Shown: positions 53,089-61,819 of the stretch, one piece after another
Layout: each line of letters begins with the position of its first letter
How positions within the stretch are numbered: position 1 is the first letter of the stretch
Assembly: GCF_012844345.1 (NCBI RefSeq)
Contig: NZ_CP051625.1
Coordinates: 3,100,001 to 3,164,000 of the forward strand
Direction: 5' to 3'
DNA: 64,000 bases
From: Pseudomonas sp. gcc21
Lineage (GTDB): Bacteria; Pseudomonadota; Gammaproteobacteria; Pseudomonadales; Pseudomonadaceae
Position numbers and translations under genes: made by a program
Notes under the pieces: model-generated
Database searches by the model: none
What the model was told of the DNA's origin: nothing
What the model saw: the letters and a program-made list of their open reading frames with translations, nothing else

Positions 53089-56000
53089 GGGGTTCTAGGG
53101 ATTTTCCGTCCAAAAACGACAAAGTGCTCTGGAGGCCGCGCCGTCCGTGGCCTCCAGAGGGGTATTACTTTTCGCTGACGGGTAAATATCCCTCGATTGA
53201 GCGCATAAGCTCCTCCAGATCTGGCAATTTTTCGCTCAATTCGAAGTGGTAAGTCCCCTTGAGGTTAATGTTGTGCCAGGCCACAGGGGATGCCTGTTTG
53301 ACGATATCTATTCTCTTGGTATCTCCTTGGTATTCGAAGCTGGTCAACAGCTGGCTGAGTATCCTGGAGTTGAAGTAAACGATGGCATTGGTGACCAGGC
53401 GAGCGCACTCATTCCATAGCTGGATTTCTTCGTCTGAACTGCCCCGGAACTGATCCCCATTGACGCTGCTCACGGCCCGACGCAGTTGGTGATAGGCCTC
53501 TCCCCGGTTCAGCGCGCGCTGAACATAGTTTCTTAAACTGGCATCATCGATGTAGCACAGTAGATAATTCGCTTTCACCAGGCGATTGTATTCCGTCAGG
53601 GCTTCCAGCAGCGGGTGATTGCGCTTGTACTCCGAGAGCTTTCTCACCAAGGTGGCTTGCGTTGTTTTCCGCTGCTTAAGTGATACTGCAATCCGTTGGA
53701 TGGTATCCCAGTGCTGCGCAATACGATGGGTATTGATTGGCTTTTTTAAGCACAGCTGAATTCGGTGTTCTTTGTCTTCCTTGACATCAAACATGTCATT
53801 GATCACTTTGCCAACCTGGGCATAGCGTGGGGCAAACTGGTATCCGAACAGATCCAGTAACGCGAAGTTCACATGGTTCACCCCATGGGTATCGGTTGAG
53901 AGCACATCCGGAATGATGTCTGACGTATTGCTCATCAACAAATCAAAGATGTAGTGCGATTCATGTTCGTTGGCGCCGATCACTCTGGCGTTGATCGCAG
54001 CGTGATTGGCGATCAAGGTCATGGCAGAAACACCTTTTTGAGTGCCAAAGTACTTCGACGAATAACGGGTTTTGAAGGTCTCGCGCCGGGCTTCGAACTT
54101 TTGACCATCGGCACTGGCGTGGATCACATCTTCCTGGATGTTGTAGTACCGGAAGATGGGTAGCTTGGCTGTCGCGTTATTGATGTTGTCGTTAGCAGCA
54201 TTCAATGTTTCCAGGCGAAGATAGTTCGCCTGGATAGTGCTGAGCTGATCATAGGTACGATCAGAGATCTGTGCCATGCCGTAAATGCCTTGATTGGTTG
54301 CATTGCCGACCAGAATTGCCAACAGGTCATATTCATGGGAACGGCTTCTGGATTGGGAACCCAGCACATGAGCGAAGCAGTCAATGAAACCGGTGTCACG
54401 ATCAACCATGCGCAGTACATCCGCAATCCCCGTTGTGGGAATTTGCTGGAAGAAGGGATTGTTGACCAGATGATGTTTGCTGGCCGAAGGCAGGCGCCAG
54501 AAGCGTTTACCCTGCGGATTACGCAAGATGATATTCCGGTTGTCTTCCTGTTCAAGATATTCGCCGACTTCGTACAAACGGGTATCCAATTCCATGGCCA
54601 TCTGTTTGATCAGCTTTTCAGGCTCCTCCGCTAATTTTGTAAAATGGCTCTGTTGAAGCAGCGTATATTTGTTTTTTCGCCAATGTTCCCCGTCGATCAG
54701 GTCGGCGTCGAGTGCCCGGTATTTAGTGATATCAGGCAGCGTCAGCTGGCCATTCAGGCGATCAGGAATCTGTTGATAGAGGAACCACTCATAACGATCG
54801 ATCAGGATATTCCCTTCACCATCCAGCAGGAATTCACGTGATTTTTTGGAAAGGAGTCTGGTGTCGGCAGTTTGCAACTGAGCGTCCTGGCCGTTGAGTT
54901 CGTTTTGTGTTTTCGCCAAGGCGGCCGCTAAGTGCTGGGTGCCGTCGCAGCCTTCGAAGCGCAGACATAGGAACAACTCTCGCAGCAAACCTTTCCGCAG
55001 ACTTTCTTTCTCGTCGCAGTACTGCCACATGGCTTCATCGACCGATCGTCGCTGCTCGTTCAGGAAGAGACATACAGATTCCAGATCCCTTTTGGTCAGC
55101 AGGCTCAGTGCTTGCTGTCTTACTGTTGCAAACGGTAGTTGCAGATCAATGCTGTCATCAATGAACAGGTGCAGTACTTCAGCTGCCTTGCTGACATTTT
55201 TAGCTGCTTTTTGCCAATCCTTAAACACCGCTTCCTGCGCATAATCCTTTGCCTTCTGTTTGGTCTGTCTGACATGATGCACAAAGCCATCGGCAATACG
55301 TTCCAGCGCTTGCTGCCATCGCGTTTGAAGATAGCACAATAAATACAGCCATTGGCTGCCTACGGTTTGACGTTTCAGTTTGGCACCGTAGTAGTCGACT
55401 TTCTCTGCCAGGTGTTGCAGATTTTTCTGCGACAGTGATAGCGTGCTCAACAGCAGATCCACTTCCGGCATCCAATGCTGGATATGGCGATAGACAATCA
55501 GTTCTTTCTCCAACTCGGTTCCGGTGAAGTTACGAGCCGATTGTCGCAACTGTCGGAACGGCAGTGGACCTGTGCCGTTCACGAGCTCCGCCAGTGCTTG
55601 CTTAAGACCGCGTGACATTGCACGCTCAAGGTGCGCGGCCATGTGTTCCTGTTCGTCTCCCACCACCTGACTGATGATCTTTTGCAGCGTGCTGTAGGCA
55701 GGGATTGCGATCTTCTGCCCCGAACAATATTCAATGGCCGCATCGAAGAGGTGCCTAGGCGCTGTCCAGGCTCTGGCTTGCTGGGATAAGTAATCTCTCA
55801 ACGCCGCTCCATGGTCTTTGACATTCCAGCGCTGGTAGTTGCAGAGCTGGAAAACACGTTGGTAAATCCGTTCGTTCTCTTTTGGCGTGAGATTAAAGGG
55901 TCTACAGCCTGGGCCTGGTAGAACGGTTTGATAAACGTATTTGAGGTCCTGCTTGATCTGATGAAAGCCGGGATTCAGCACCACCGGCTTGGCTTTGAAA

Positions 56001-56324
56001 TAGCCCAGCAGTACCACCAGCATGTAACGCTGGCCCCGATGACGGAGGCTTTTAGCGATCGCCAGTTCCTTATCGTTCAGCGAGAAAAAGAAGCGTTGGT
56101 CGGCGGAGGTGAAAGCGGGGGGTCCATATAACTCATCTTGTTCTGCCTCGGACAAGATTTGGACACGTTCTTCGAATGCCATGGATTTAGCCCAAAAAGA
56201 CTAAATCTTACTCAAACAGAGCCCAAATAGGGATCTCGAAAAAAGTAATACCCCTCTGGAGGCCACAGACGGCGGGGCCTCCAGAGCACTTTGTCGTTTT
56301 TGGACGGAAAATCCCTAGAACCCC
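53089..56324 (-). mobile_element. Tn3-family insertion sequence with tnpA only (3236 bp, IS3000-like)
   Basis: Long inverted repeats: the first 88 bp at both ends are nearly identical, including GGGGTTCTAGGGATTTTCCG and an inner dyad CTCTGGAGGCC ... GGCCTCCAGAG. One gene, tnpA, and no resolvase. The size and organisation recall IS3000, known for flanking resistance genes in Tn3000; identity was not checked. Its outer end is the right boundary of the 19.6-kb composite. The inner flank (CTTCCT) does not match TAAGTG, so it did not move here alone. Confidence 0.88.
53165..56182 (-). CDS. tnpA: Tn3-family transposase TnpA
   Basis: 1005-aa replicative DDE transposase. N-terminal DUF4158 region (FTSADQRFFFSLNDKELAIA), DDE residues in VIHASADGQKFEARR (first Asp), DVLSTDTHGVNHVNFAL (second Asp) and the C-terminal LWNECARLVTNAIVYFN (Glu). 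Full length. It can act on its own ends and on the miniature element at 36739, so it probably mobilised the whole block. Confidence 0.96.
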   Translation of the reverse strand: MAFEERVQILSEAEQDELYGPPAFTSADQRFFFSLNDKELAIAKSLRHRGQRYMLVVLLGYFKAKPVVLNPGFHQIKQDLKYVYQTVLPGPGCRPFNLTPKENERIYQRVFQLCNYQRWNVKDHGAALRDYLSQQARAWTAPRHLFDAAIEYCSGQKIAIPAYSTLQKIISQVVGDEQEHMAAHLERAMSRGLKQALAELVNGTGPLPFRQLRQSARNFTGTELEKELIVYRHIQHWMPEVDLLLSTLSLSQKNLQHLAEKVDYYGAKLKRQTVGSQWLYLLCYLQTRWQQALERIADGFVHHVRQTKQKAKDYAQEAVFKDWQKAAKNVSKAAEVLHLFIDDSIDLQLPFATVRQQALSLLTKRDLESVCLFLNEQRRSVDEAMWQYCDEKESLRKGLLRELFLCLRFEGCDGTQHLAAALAKTQNELNGQDAQLQTADTRLLSKKSREFLLDGEGNILIDRYEWFLYQQIPDRLNGQLTLPDITKYRALDADLIDGEHWRKNKYTLLQQSHFTKLAEEPEKLIKQMAMELDTRLYEVGEYLEQEDNRNIILRNPQGKRFWRLPSASKHHLVNNPFFQQIPTTGIADVLRMVDRDTGFIDCFAHVLGSQSRSRSHEYDLLAILVGNATNQGIYGMAQISDRTYDQLSTIQANYLRLETLNAANDNINNATAKLPIFRYYNIQEDVIHASADGQKFEARRETFKTRYSSKYFGTQKGVSAMTLIANHAAINARVIGANEHESHYIFDLLMSNTSDIIPDVLSTDTHGVNHVNFALLDLFGYQFAPRYAQVGKVINDMFDVKEDKEHRIQLCLKKPINTHRIAQHWDTIQRIAVSLKQRKTTQATLVRKLSEYKRNHPLLEALTEYNRLVKANYLLCYIDDASLRNYVQRALNRGEAYHQLRRAVSSVNGDQFRGSSDEEIQLWNECARLVTNAIVYFNSRILSQLLTSFEYQGDTKRIDIVKQASPVAWHNINLKGTYHFELSEKLPDLEELMRSIEGYLPVSEK

Positions 56325-56330
56325 TAAGTG

Positions 56331-56358
56331 CCTTCAGTATAAGGCCTAGAGGTGTCTA
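56331..56358 (-). pseudogene. Terminal piece of the interrupted IS3-family element
   Basis: TAGACACCTCTAGGCCTTAT read on the minus strand, continuous (after removing the 19.6-kb block and one TAAGTG) with the orfA fragment at 36616-36723. Beyond it, 56359-56530 has no gene; a 9-bp hairpin (GCGAGACCG / CGGTCTCGC) lies at 56388-56408. Confidence 0.6.
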
Positions 56359-56535
56359 CGAAGCCCAGGGCGATTCATTAATAAATAGCGAGACCGTAAC
56401 GGTCTCGCATGCTCAACTTGTCACTTTGCCTCTAGTTTATCTGCCTTCCCAGCAGCAGTACGAACCTGCTGGTAATCCCCCCTAAAAACCACGGTGCTCA
56501 TAAGTAGAATTTTCCGTAAGCTGCACACAGGGGAG

Positions 56536-56727
56536 AAAATCACGTTTTACCGACAGCCAGATACTGGCTGTCCTGAAGCAGGCCGAGAACGGGGTTCCAG
56601 TGCCTGACCTGTGCCGTGAACACGGCATCAGCAGTGCGACCTTTTACAAGTGGCGATCCAAGTTTGGTGGCATGGATGCATCCATGATGGCCCGACTCAA
56701 GGAGCTTGAGAACGAGAACCGGAATTG
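56536..56727 (+). pseudogene. IS3-family orfA fragment (second type)
   Basis: Open frame KSRFTDSQILAVLKQAENG, VPVPDLCREHGISSATFYKW, RSKFGGMDASMMARLKELEN then a stop. The start codon is absent or changed. It abuts and cuts the ATPase gene that follows on the other strand. Confidence 0.8.
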
Positions 56728-56728
56728 A

Positions 56729-57439
56729 TTATGCTTGGCCGAGTGCGTCCAGCGATGGGTAGAGAAAAAGGCGCTCCGCATAAGGCTTTGCCTCCCCCGT
56801 CAAACGAGCAACATGCGGTAGACCAGCACCGATCAGCAGTACCGGAAGTCTCTCTTGCGACATACGGTGAATAGCGGCAATAAGGGCAGCTAGATCCTCT
56901 TTTGAGAAATACTGAACGTTATCAATGAAAAGAACCCATCCCGTGCCCGCAGCCTGTGCTGCTTTGCCGATCACAGCCAATAGGCCTAGTAGGTCGTATT
57001 CAAGGTCTCCGCTATCAGCGAGTCCCGGCTTAGGCTGAGCGGGGATCTCAGCACCTCTGGTATCAATTTTGAAGGTAGACGCAAAACTCTGAAGGCCTGT
57101 TAATCCACGGCTAACTATTTCCTTTGCCGACTCAACACCAGAGAGCGAGTGCATAACTTCCCGCATTTCAGGATAGAGAAGACGTGCAAGGCCTTCATGT
57201 TCTGGTGATTTGACATGAGAAACGAGAAGACCTTCCTTCCTAGCATTTATTCTAATTTCATTCAGCAATACGGTCTTTCCAGTGCCTTTTAACCCGAGAA
57301 ACATTATGGGGCGTGCGTTTCGCCCCTTAATGGCTCGCCCACAGGATATTCTTGCCATTTCAAGAAGTGAGGTGTGCACCTCCAATTCGGAAGGCCTGTG
57401 TCTAACGCCAGGCGTCAACGGGTTGCGGTAGGAATCCAT
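56729..57439 (-). pseudogene. AAA ATPase (AAA_16-like), C-terminus lost to IS3
   Basis: 237 codons of a P-loop ATPase. Walker A PIMFLGLKGTGKTVLLNEI, Walker B GTGWVLFIDNVQYFS, sensor-like LPVLLIGAGLPHV. The frame ends LYPSLDALGQA at the junction with the IS3 orfA fragment; related proteins continue. Start ATG 57439 preferred (MDSYRNPLTPGV). Possibly a phage-exclusion or island ATPase; function unknown. Confidence 0.7.
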
Positions 57440-57521
57440 ATGAACCACTAAATCTCGATTTGCGGGGCTAAGGGAGCCCCCACCTGACGAGTTTAGTCCG
57501 CCAGGAGTGGATGGGCCAAGG

Positions 57522-57968
57522 TCAACCTTTCTGCTTTCGCTGATAGATTATTTGAGCATCATTTATTTCGGACATACTCAGAATATGTCCATCAGCATGC
57601 CCGGAATCAGGAAAGATAGACCCATTCTCCAGCACAAAAAAATAGACGGGATCACAATCTGGATCATCTCTGCTCCTGAGCTCAACCAAGCGCTCAAGCG
57701 TCCAGCGGTCACTTTGGGTCATCCAGGCGGGCATCATCACTAACACATCTGTGACGATGAGGCCGTCACCTTGTTGGTTCAAGATCTCAACCAGCATCTG
57801 TACATCAGCCGGCATTAGGGTGTTCTGCAAATCGAGTCCGTCGTCGTCCTGCACAAGGGTTACACAGAACCATGGGCGAAAGAGGTTTCGTTCAACTAGG
57901 CGCCAATGCTGTGATTCGCCAAAAAGGCCGTAAAAACCTACCTCAGTACTTTTATGCGTTTTAAACAT
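57522..57968 (-). CDS. Hypothetical protein (148 aa) divergent from an XRE regulator
   Basis: No recognised family. Soluble, acidic, with WFCVTLVQDDDGLDLQNTLM and VYFFVLENGSIFPDSGHADG. It shares an intergenic palindrome with the divergent XRE gene and is therefore probably controlled by it. Confidence 0.65.
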   Translation of the reverse strand: MFKTHKSTEVGFYGLFGESQHWRLVERNLFRPWFCVTLVQDDDGLDLQNTLMPADVQMLVEILNQQGDGLIVTDVLVMMPAWMTQSDRWTLERLVELRSRDDPDCDPVYFFVLENGSIFPDSGHADGHILSMSEINDAQIIYQRKQKG

Positions 57969-57986
57969 AGCCAGTCACGTCAAAAT

Positions 57987-58017
57987 GAACACTATAGATT
58001 GTAGTTCTATAGTGTTC
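57987..58017. promoter_or_regulatory. 11-bp inverted-repeat operator
   Basis: GAACACTATAG, 9-bp spacer, CTATAGTGTTC: perfect arms between two divergent genes. Very likely bound by the XRE protein encoded at 58062. Confidence 0.8.
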
Positions 58018-58061
58018 AAGATGGCTAGATATTTAGCTTTACGAGTCGAGGAAATTGACAA

Positions 58062-58352
58062 GTGGAGCTCAAGCACGCATTCGCAGCGGCTTTGCGAGAT
58101 ATTCGTAATAGCCGAAAATTGACACAAGAAGATTTTTCGAGCGTTAGTAGTAGAACTTATCTCAGTACCTTGGAGCGCGGGATGAAATCGCCAACGCTCG
58201 AAAAAATTGATGCGTTATCTTCCGTTATAGGGGTTCATCCCCTGACCTTGCTGACTCGCTGCTATCTAAATGCGGCGCCGGGGGTGTCCCTGGAAGACCT
58301 TATGGCCCGAGTGAAGGCCGAGGTCGATGCTCTTGCCCCGTCAAGTACATGA
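58062..58352 (+). CDS. XRE-family HTH regulator
   Basis: 96 aa. HTH_3: FAAALRDIRNSRKLTQEDFS, SVSSRTYLSTLERGMKSPTL, EKIDALSSVIGVHPLTLL. A short C-terminal tail may dimerise. The ORF start here is GTG (58062); good fit with the divergent operator 45 bp upstream. Confidence 0.88.
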   Translation: MELKHAFAAALRDIRNSRKLTQEDFSSVSSRTYLSTLERGMKSPTLEKIDALSSVIGVHPLTLLTRCYLNAAPGVSLEDLMARVKAEVDALAPSST

Positions 58353-58446
58353 TTTTGATGATACCTAAATAAGCGGGCGCGCCTTGACTGCAAGGTTACA
58401 GCTGCCTACCCTCTGACTGTAAAATTGCACTAAAGAGGCCGTCGGC

Positions 58447-58845
58447 ATGAGTCTCTCAATCGCGAGCTTCATACAGCGCGGAAGCGAAGTACCGCGGGTA
58501 CTGCTTCCCTCCATCTTCCGGATCTTCGAAGCCTGGAAACTCACCGGTGCGCAGCAGGTGAAGCTTCTGGGTCTGATCAATGAAAAAACCTTGTACAACT
58601 GGAAAAAGGCGCCCGAGAAGGCCGAGCTATCCCTCGATCACATCGAACGGGCGAGTTACATTCTTGGCATCTACAAGGCGCTGCAGGTGCTTTTTCCTAC
58701 CCAATCCAACGCCGACCGTTGGCTAACGAAAGCGAACGATAGCCCCATGTTCAATGGTCAGGCGCCAATAGATTGGCTGATGGCCGGGTACATGGTGGAT
58801 CTGGCGGCTATCCGGGTTCATCTGGACTCCGCGCGGGGCGGCTGA
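58447..58845 (+). CDS. MbcA/ParS/Xre antitoxin-like protein, no toxin next to it
   Basis: 132 aa. The N-terminal Xre-like HTH (VKLLGLINEKTLYNWKKAPE) and the C-terminal MbcA/ParS/Xre toxin-binding part (LFPTQSNADRWLTKANDSPM, FNGQAPIDWLMAGYMVDLAA) match DUF2384 antitoxins. Those are normally followed by a RES-domain or similar toxin; here the next frame is an unrelated short gene on the other strand. A remnant or a solitary regulator. Confidence 0.82.
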   Translation: MSLSIASFIQRGSEVPRVLLPSIFRIFEAWKLTGAQQVKLLGLINEKTLYNWKKAPEKAELSLDHIERASYILGIYKALQVLFPTQSNADRWLTKANDSPMFNGQAPIDWLMAGYMVDLAAIRVHLDSARGG

Positions 58846-58903
58846 TTAGCTCGACGACTTTTCATACAGGGTCCAGGGTGCTCCCCCCTTTTCACAGACG
58901 GCC

Positions 58904-59140
58904 CTAATACGGTATGTCAGTGCTATCAGGATCAATGTTGGTACCACTCACACCCCCGAACTGAGGTACTTCACCACCCAGCTTGCCTATGGTTTTTGCC
59001 ATCTCACCGTTCAGATACAGGAGTGACATGTAGCGGCTACGGGCAATGTCGAGATCACGCTTCAGCGTCTCTATTTGAGCTGTCTGGCGGGGGTTGTCCT
59101 GAATTCGCTGGTAGGGCCTGGTTACGCTTGCAGTGCTCAT
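58904..59140 (-). CDS. Hypothetical small protein (78 aa)
   Basis: Helical/coiled-coil (QTAQIETLKRDLDIARSRYM) with a Gly/Pro-rich tail. A 10-bp inverted repeat lies just upstream (59145-59172). Function unknown; its place near the island end suggests an accessory recombination or regulatory role, which is only a guess. Confidence 0.55.
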   Translation of the reverse strand: MSTASVTRPYQRIQDNPRQTAQIETLKRDLDIARSRYMSLLYLNGEMAKTIGKLGGEVPQFGGVSGTNIDPDSTDIPY

Positions 59141-59144
59141 ATTA

Positions 59145-59172
59145 AGTGTCCACTAGAAAATAAGTGGACACT
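59145..59172. promoter_or_regulatory. 10-bp inverted repeat upstream of the 78-aa gene
   Basis: AGTGTCCACT, 8-bp spacer, AGTGGACACT, five bases before the start codon. Could be an operator or a translation-blocking hairpin. Confidence 0.6.
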
Positions 59173-59582
59173 ATCCTGACGGCCCCAGTGCTCAGCTCAA
59201 GACGGGATCACCGGACGCTTACCATGCTTTGAGATGGGGCGTGCTTTCAGGAGTACGTAGGCATTCAAAGATTCGTAGGTGCTCGTCAGGGTTAACTCGC
59301 CATGCTCATGAATTTTGAGGTTGGCTGAGCCTTAGCAAATTCTTGTTTGGCTGCGTTGCGGTTCCAAGACGCGGTACGCCGGTGATCTTTGGGACGCCAT
59401 TGCCCCCAGTTACACTTTTATTGGCTTAGCGGGCAGTCAAGCACTCAAGTACCTCTAGCCTCCTAGACTAGATATATCTCATCCTCTCGGTCTGTAGGCG
59501 GCATAGCATGAATATAAGCTTGACTGTCCTCCTAACCCGTGTCACCAGACGATTATAGCTGGATAGCAAAACGAGACCTCAG

Positions 59583-59685
59583 GTTGACAGAAAAAAAGTC
59601 TGTCAAAGCGGTCTATTATTTTTTTGCCTTATCATTCAATACCTTGTATACTAAATTCACAGCTGACAGAAGTTTCATATCGTAG
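59583..59685. repeat. Island right terminus with repeated TGACAG/CTGTCA sites
   Basis: TGACAG at 59585 and 59664 and CTGTCA at 59600, the first two forming a hairpin TTGACAGA / TCTGTCAA around an A-rich loop. yifB homology begins at 59686. Repeated sites near an element end are what a transposase such as TnsB would use; family not determined. The rest of 59173-59582 has no gene. Confidence 0.5.
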
Positions 59686-60603
59686 TTCGGGTAATTCGTC
59701 GAGAAACAGTACGCCACGGTGGGCCTGGCTGATTTCTCCGGGGCGCGGCTGGCTGCCGCCGCCCACCAGCGCTGCCGCAGATGCACCATGATGGGGCGCA
59801 CGGAATGGCCGCGTCGGCCAGGCCTGTAACGGGCCTTGTCCGCATACTGACTGGATGGCGGCGACTTCAAGTGCTTCGCTCTCGACCAGTTGCGGCAAAA
59901 TCCCGGGTAAGCGACTGGCGAGCAGGGTTTTCCCGGTACCCGGCGGGCCAAACAAAAGCAGATTATGCCCGCCACTGGCCGCGACGATCAGCGCGCGTTT
60001 GGCCTGCGCCTGCCCTTGCACCTCGTCAAGGTCAGCATGATAGCGAGGCATTTCGGGTGCCGGATTGGCCGGTACCGGTTCGAGGGTGCGTTCACCGCGC
60101 AGGTGTTCGCACAGCTCCAACAGATGATCGGCGGCGATTATATGCAAACCCCGTACTAACGCTGCCTCCATGGCATTGGCGCGTGGTAACAGCAGGGTCC
60201 GGCCCTGGTCGCGACAGGCGAGGGCCGCCGGCAACACGCCCTGCACCGGACGTAACTCGCCGGACAGCGCCAGCTCGCCCAGGCATTCGCACTGGTCCAG
60301 CACCTCGGCAGGAATCTGGCCGCTGGCCGATAACAGGCCCAGTGCAATGGCCAGATCGAAGCGTCCGCCTTCCTTGGGCAGGTCAGCGGGCGCGAGATTG
60401 ATGGTGATGCGTTTCAGACCGGGGAATTCGAGGCGCGCATTCTGCAGTGCGCTGCGTACGCGGTCCTTGCTTTCGCGCACCGCGGTTTCAGGCAGCCCGA
60501 CCAGTGTCAGGCTGGGCATTCCATTGGCCAGATGCACCTCAACGGTGACGGCAGGCGCCTGCACGCCGAGTTTGGCGCGGCTGTGGACAATCGCCAGGGA
60601 CAT
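59686..60603 (-). pseudogene. yifB: yifB/comM (Mg-chelatase-like helicase), cut by the island
   Basis: First 306 codons of YifB/ComM, a hexameric helicase that promotes branch migration in natural transformation. Present: MSLAIVHSRAKLGVQAPAVT, GLPETAVRESKDRVRSAL, Walker A LLLFGPPGTGKTLLASRLPG, and Walker B ending GVLFLDELPE. The frame then changes to LRYETSVSC and a stop. Intact proteins are about 500 aa. The other half should lie left of base 1. Confidence 0.95.
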
Positions 60604-60633
60604 GATCGCTCCTTGATCAGGCCCACCTGCGCA

Positions 60634-60891
60634 TCAGGTGGACGGTGCTTGCGTGCCTTGCTCGATGGCTTCTACGCGCTTTTCCAGGGCTTCTAGCCGT
60701 GCGCGGGTACGTTCAAGAACGACCTGCTGCGTCTCGAATTCCTCACGGCTGACTACATCGAGTTTGGAAAGCGCGCTCTGCAGCAAGGCTTTGAGGTGTT
60801 GTTCTACATCAGGTCCCGGAAGACCCTTTTCATTGATCAGCAATCGTGCGGCCTGGCTGCTGACCGCGCCAATCAGAACTTTATGCAACAT
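60634..60891 (-). CDS. ubiK: UbiK-type ubiquinone biosynthesis accessory factor
   Basis: 85-aa BMFP-family protein. N-terminal amphipathic helix and a C-terminal trimeric coiled coil (VVLERTRARLEALEKRVEAI). UbiK assists UbiJ and the ubiquinone enzymes under aerobic growth. Position next to yifB and glnK is usual for Pseudomonas. Confidence 0.88.
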   Translation of the reverse strand: MLHKVLIGAVSSQAARLLINEKGLPGPDVEQHLKALLQSALSKLDVVSREEFETQQVVLERTRARLEALEKRVEAIEQGTQAPST

Positions 60892-61168
60892 GGCGATTCG
60901 CTCTCGCTGGGCCCGGGCAGAATACGGCGTCCTGAAAACGCTTGCGCTCGATCACGCGGCATTTTCAACAATTGTCCCTGCCGGAGGGCGACAAAAGCGC
61001 AGTTTAGCACAGCCCTCGAGTCCTCTTTTTGCGGGCTGGTCACTGTTCACCAATGGCGCACAGACGGGTATTGCTTGCACCACGCTGGGGCATAGCGCCG
61101 TTAGCCGGTTCGCTTGGCAAAATGCCATATGGATAATAAGCCACTGAAAATAAAGAAGAATCTGAATG

Positions 61169-61183
61169 TGGCAGGAATTCTGC
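61169..61183 (+). promoter_or_regulatory. Possible sigma-54 promoter for glnK-amtB
   Basis: TGGCAGGAATTCTGC fits TGGCAC-N5-TTGC at 13 of 15 positions and keeps GG and GC at the required spacing. It lies 250 bp upstream of glnK. NtrC-dependent sigma-54 transcription is known for glnK-amtB. No gene is credible in 60892-61434. Confidence 0.45.
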
Positions 61184-61377
61184 AGTGCAATCCGCAGCTG
61201 CAGCTGGTAGGCGAACCAAATTGGGTTCCTTCCCGGAAGCGAGCTTGGCTTTACCGAAGGGAGCACGGAGACGAAGCAGTTGCACTGAGCATAGGGATCG
61301 TTGCCAGACCAGTTTCGCCGCAAGGACCGATAACTGCGACAACCTCCATGCGTCGTCCCGTTTCTAAAAGCCTCTAA

Positions 61378-61773
<396 letters not shown>

Positions 61774-61819
61774 GGATCGTTAATTGACGCAGTAACCAAG
61801 CCTATTTGGGGGGCTTATT

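Larger units (their letters stand above)
36739..56324. mobile_element. 19.6-kb pseudo-compound multiresistance transposon with 6-bp target duplication
   Basis: The block starts with GGGGTTCTAGGGATTTTCCG at 36739 and ends with the reverse complement at 56324. Immediately outside are identical TAAGTG repeats (36733-36738 and 56325-56330), and the flanks are two parts of one IS3-family element. This shows one insertion event of the whole unit. The left boundary is a 168-bp miniature element with the same terminal sequence; the right is a complete Tn3-family IS with tnpA. Inside are traG', lysR, floR, a relaxase remnant, tnpR-strAB and a class 1 integron. The transposase at 53165 probably mobilised all of it by using the outer ends. 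Confidence 0.88.

Noticed and set aside
61114..61377. 87-aa frame upstream of glnK
   Set aside because: Low-complexity translation in the promoter region; covers the sigma-54 candidate and shows no family features.
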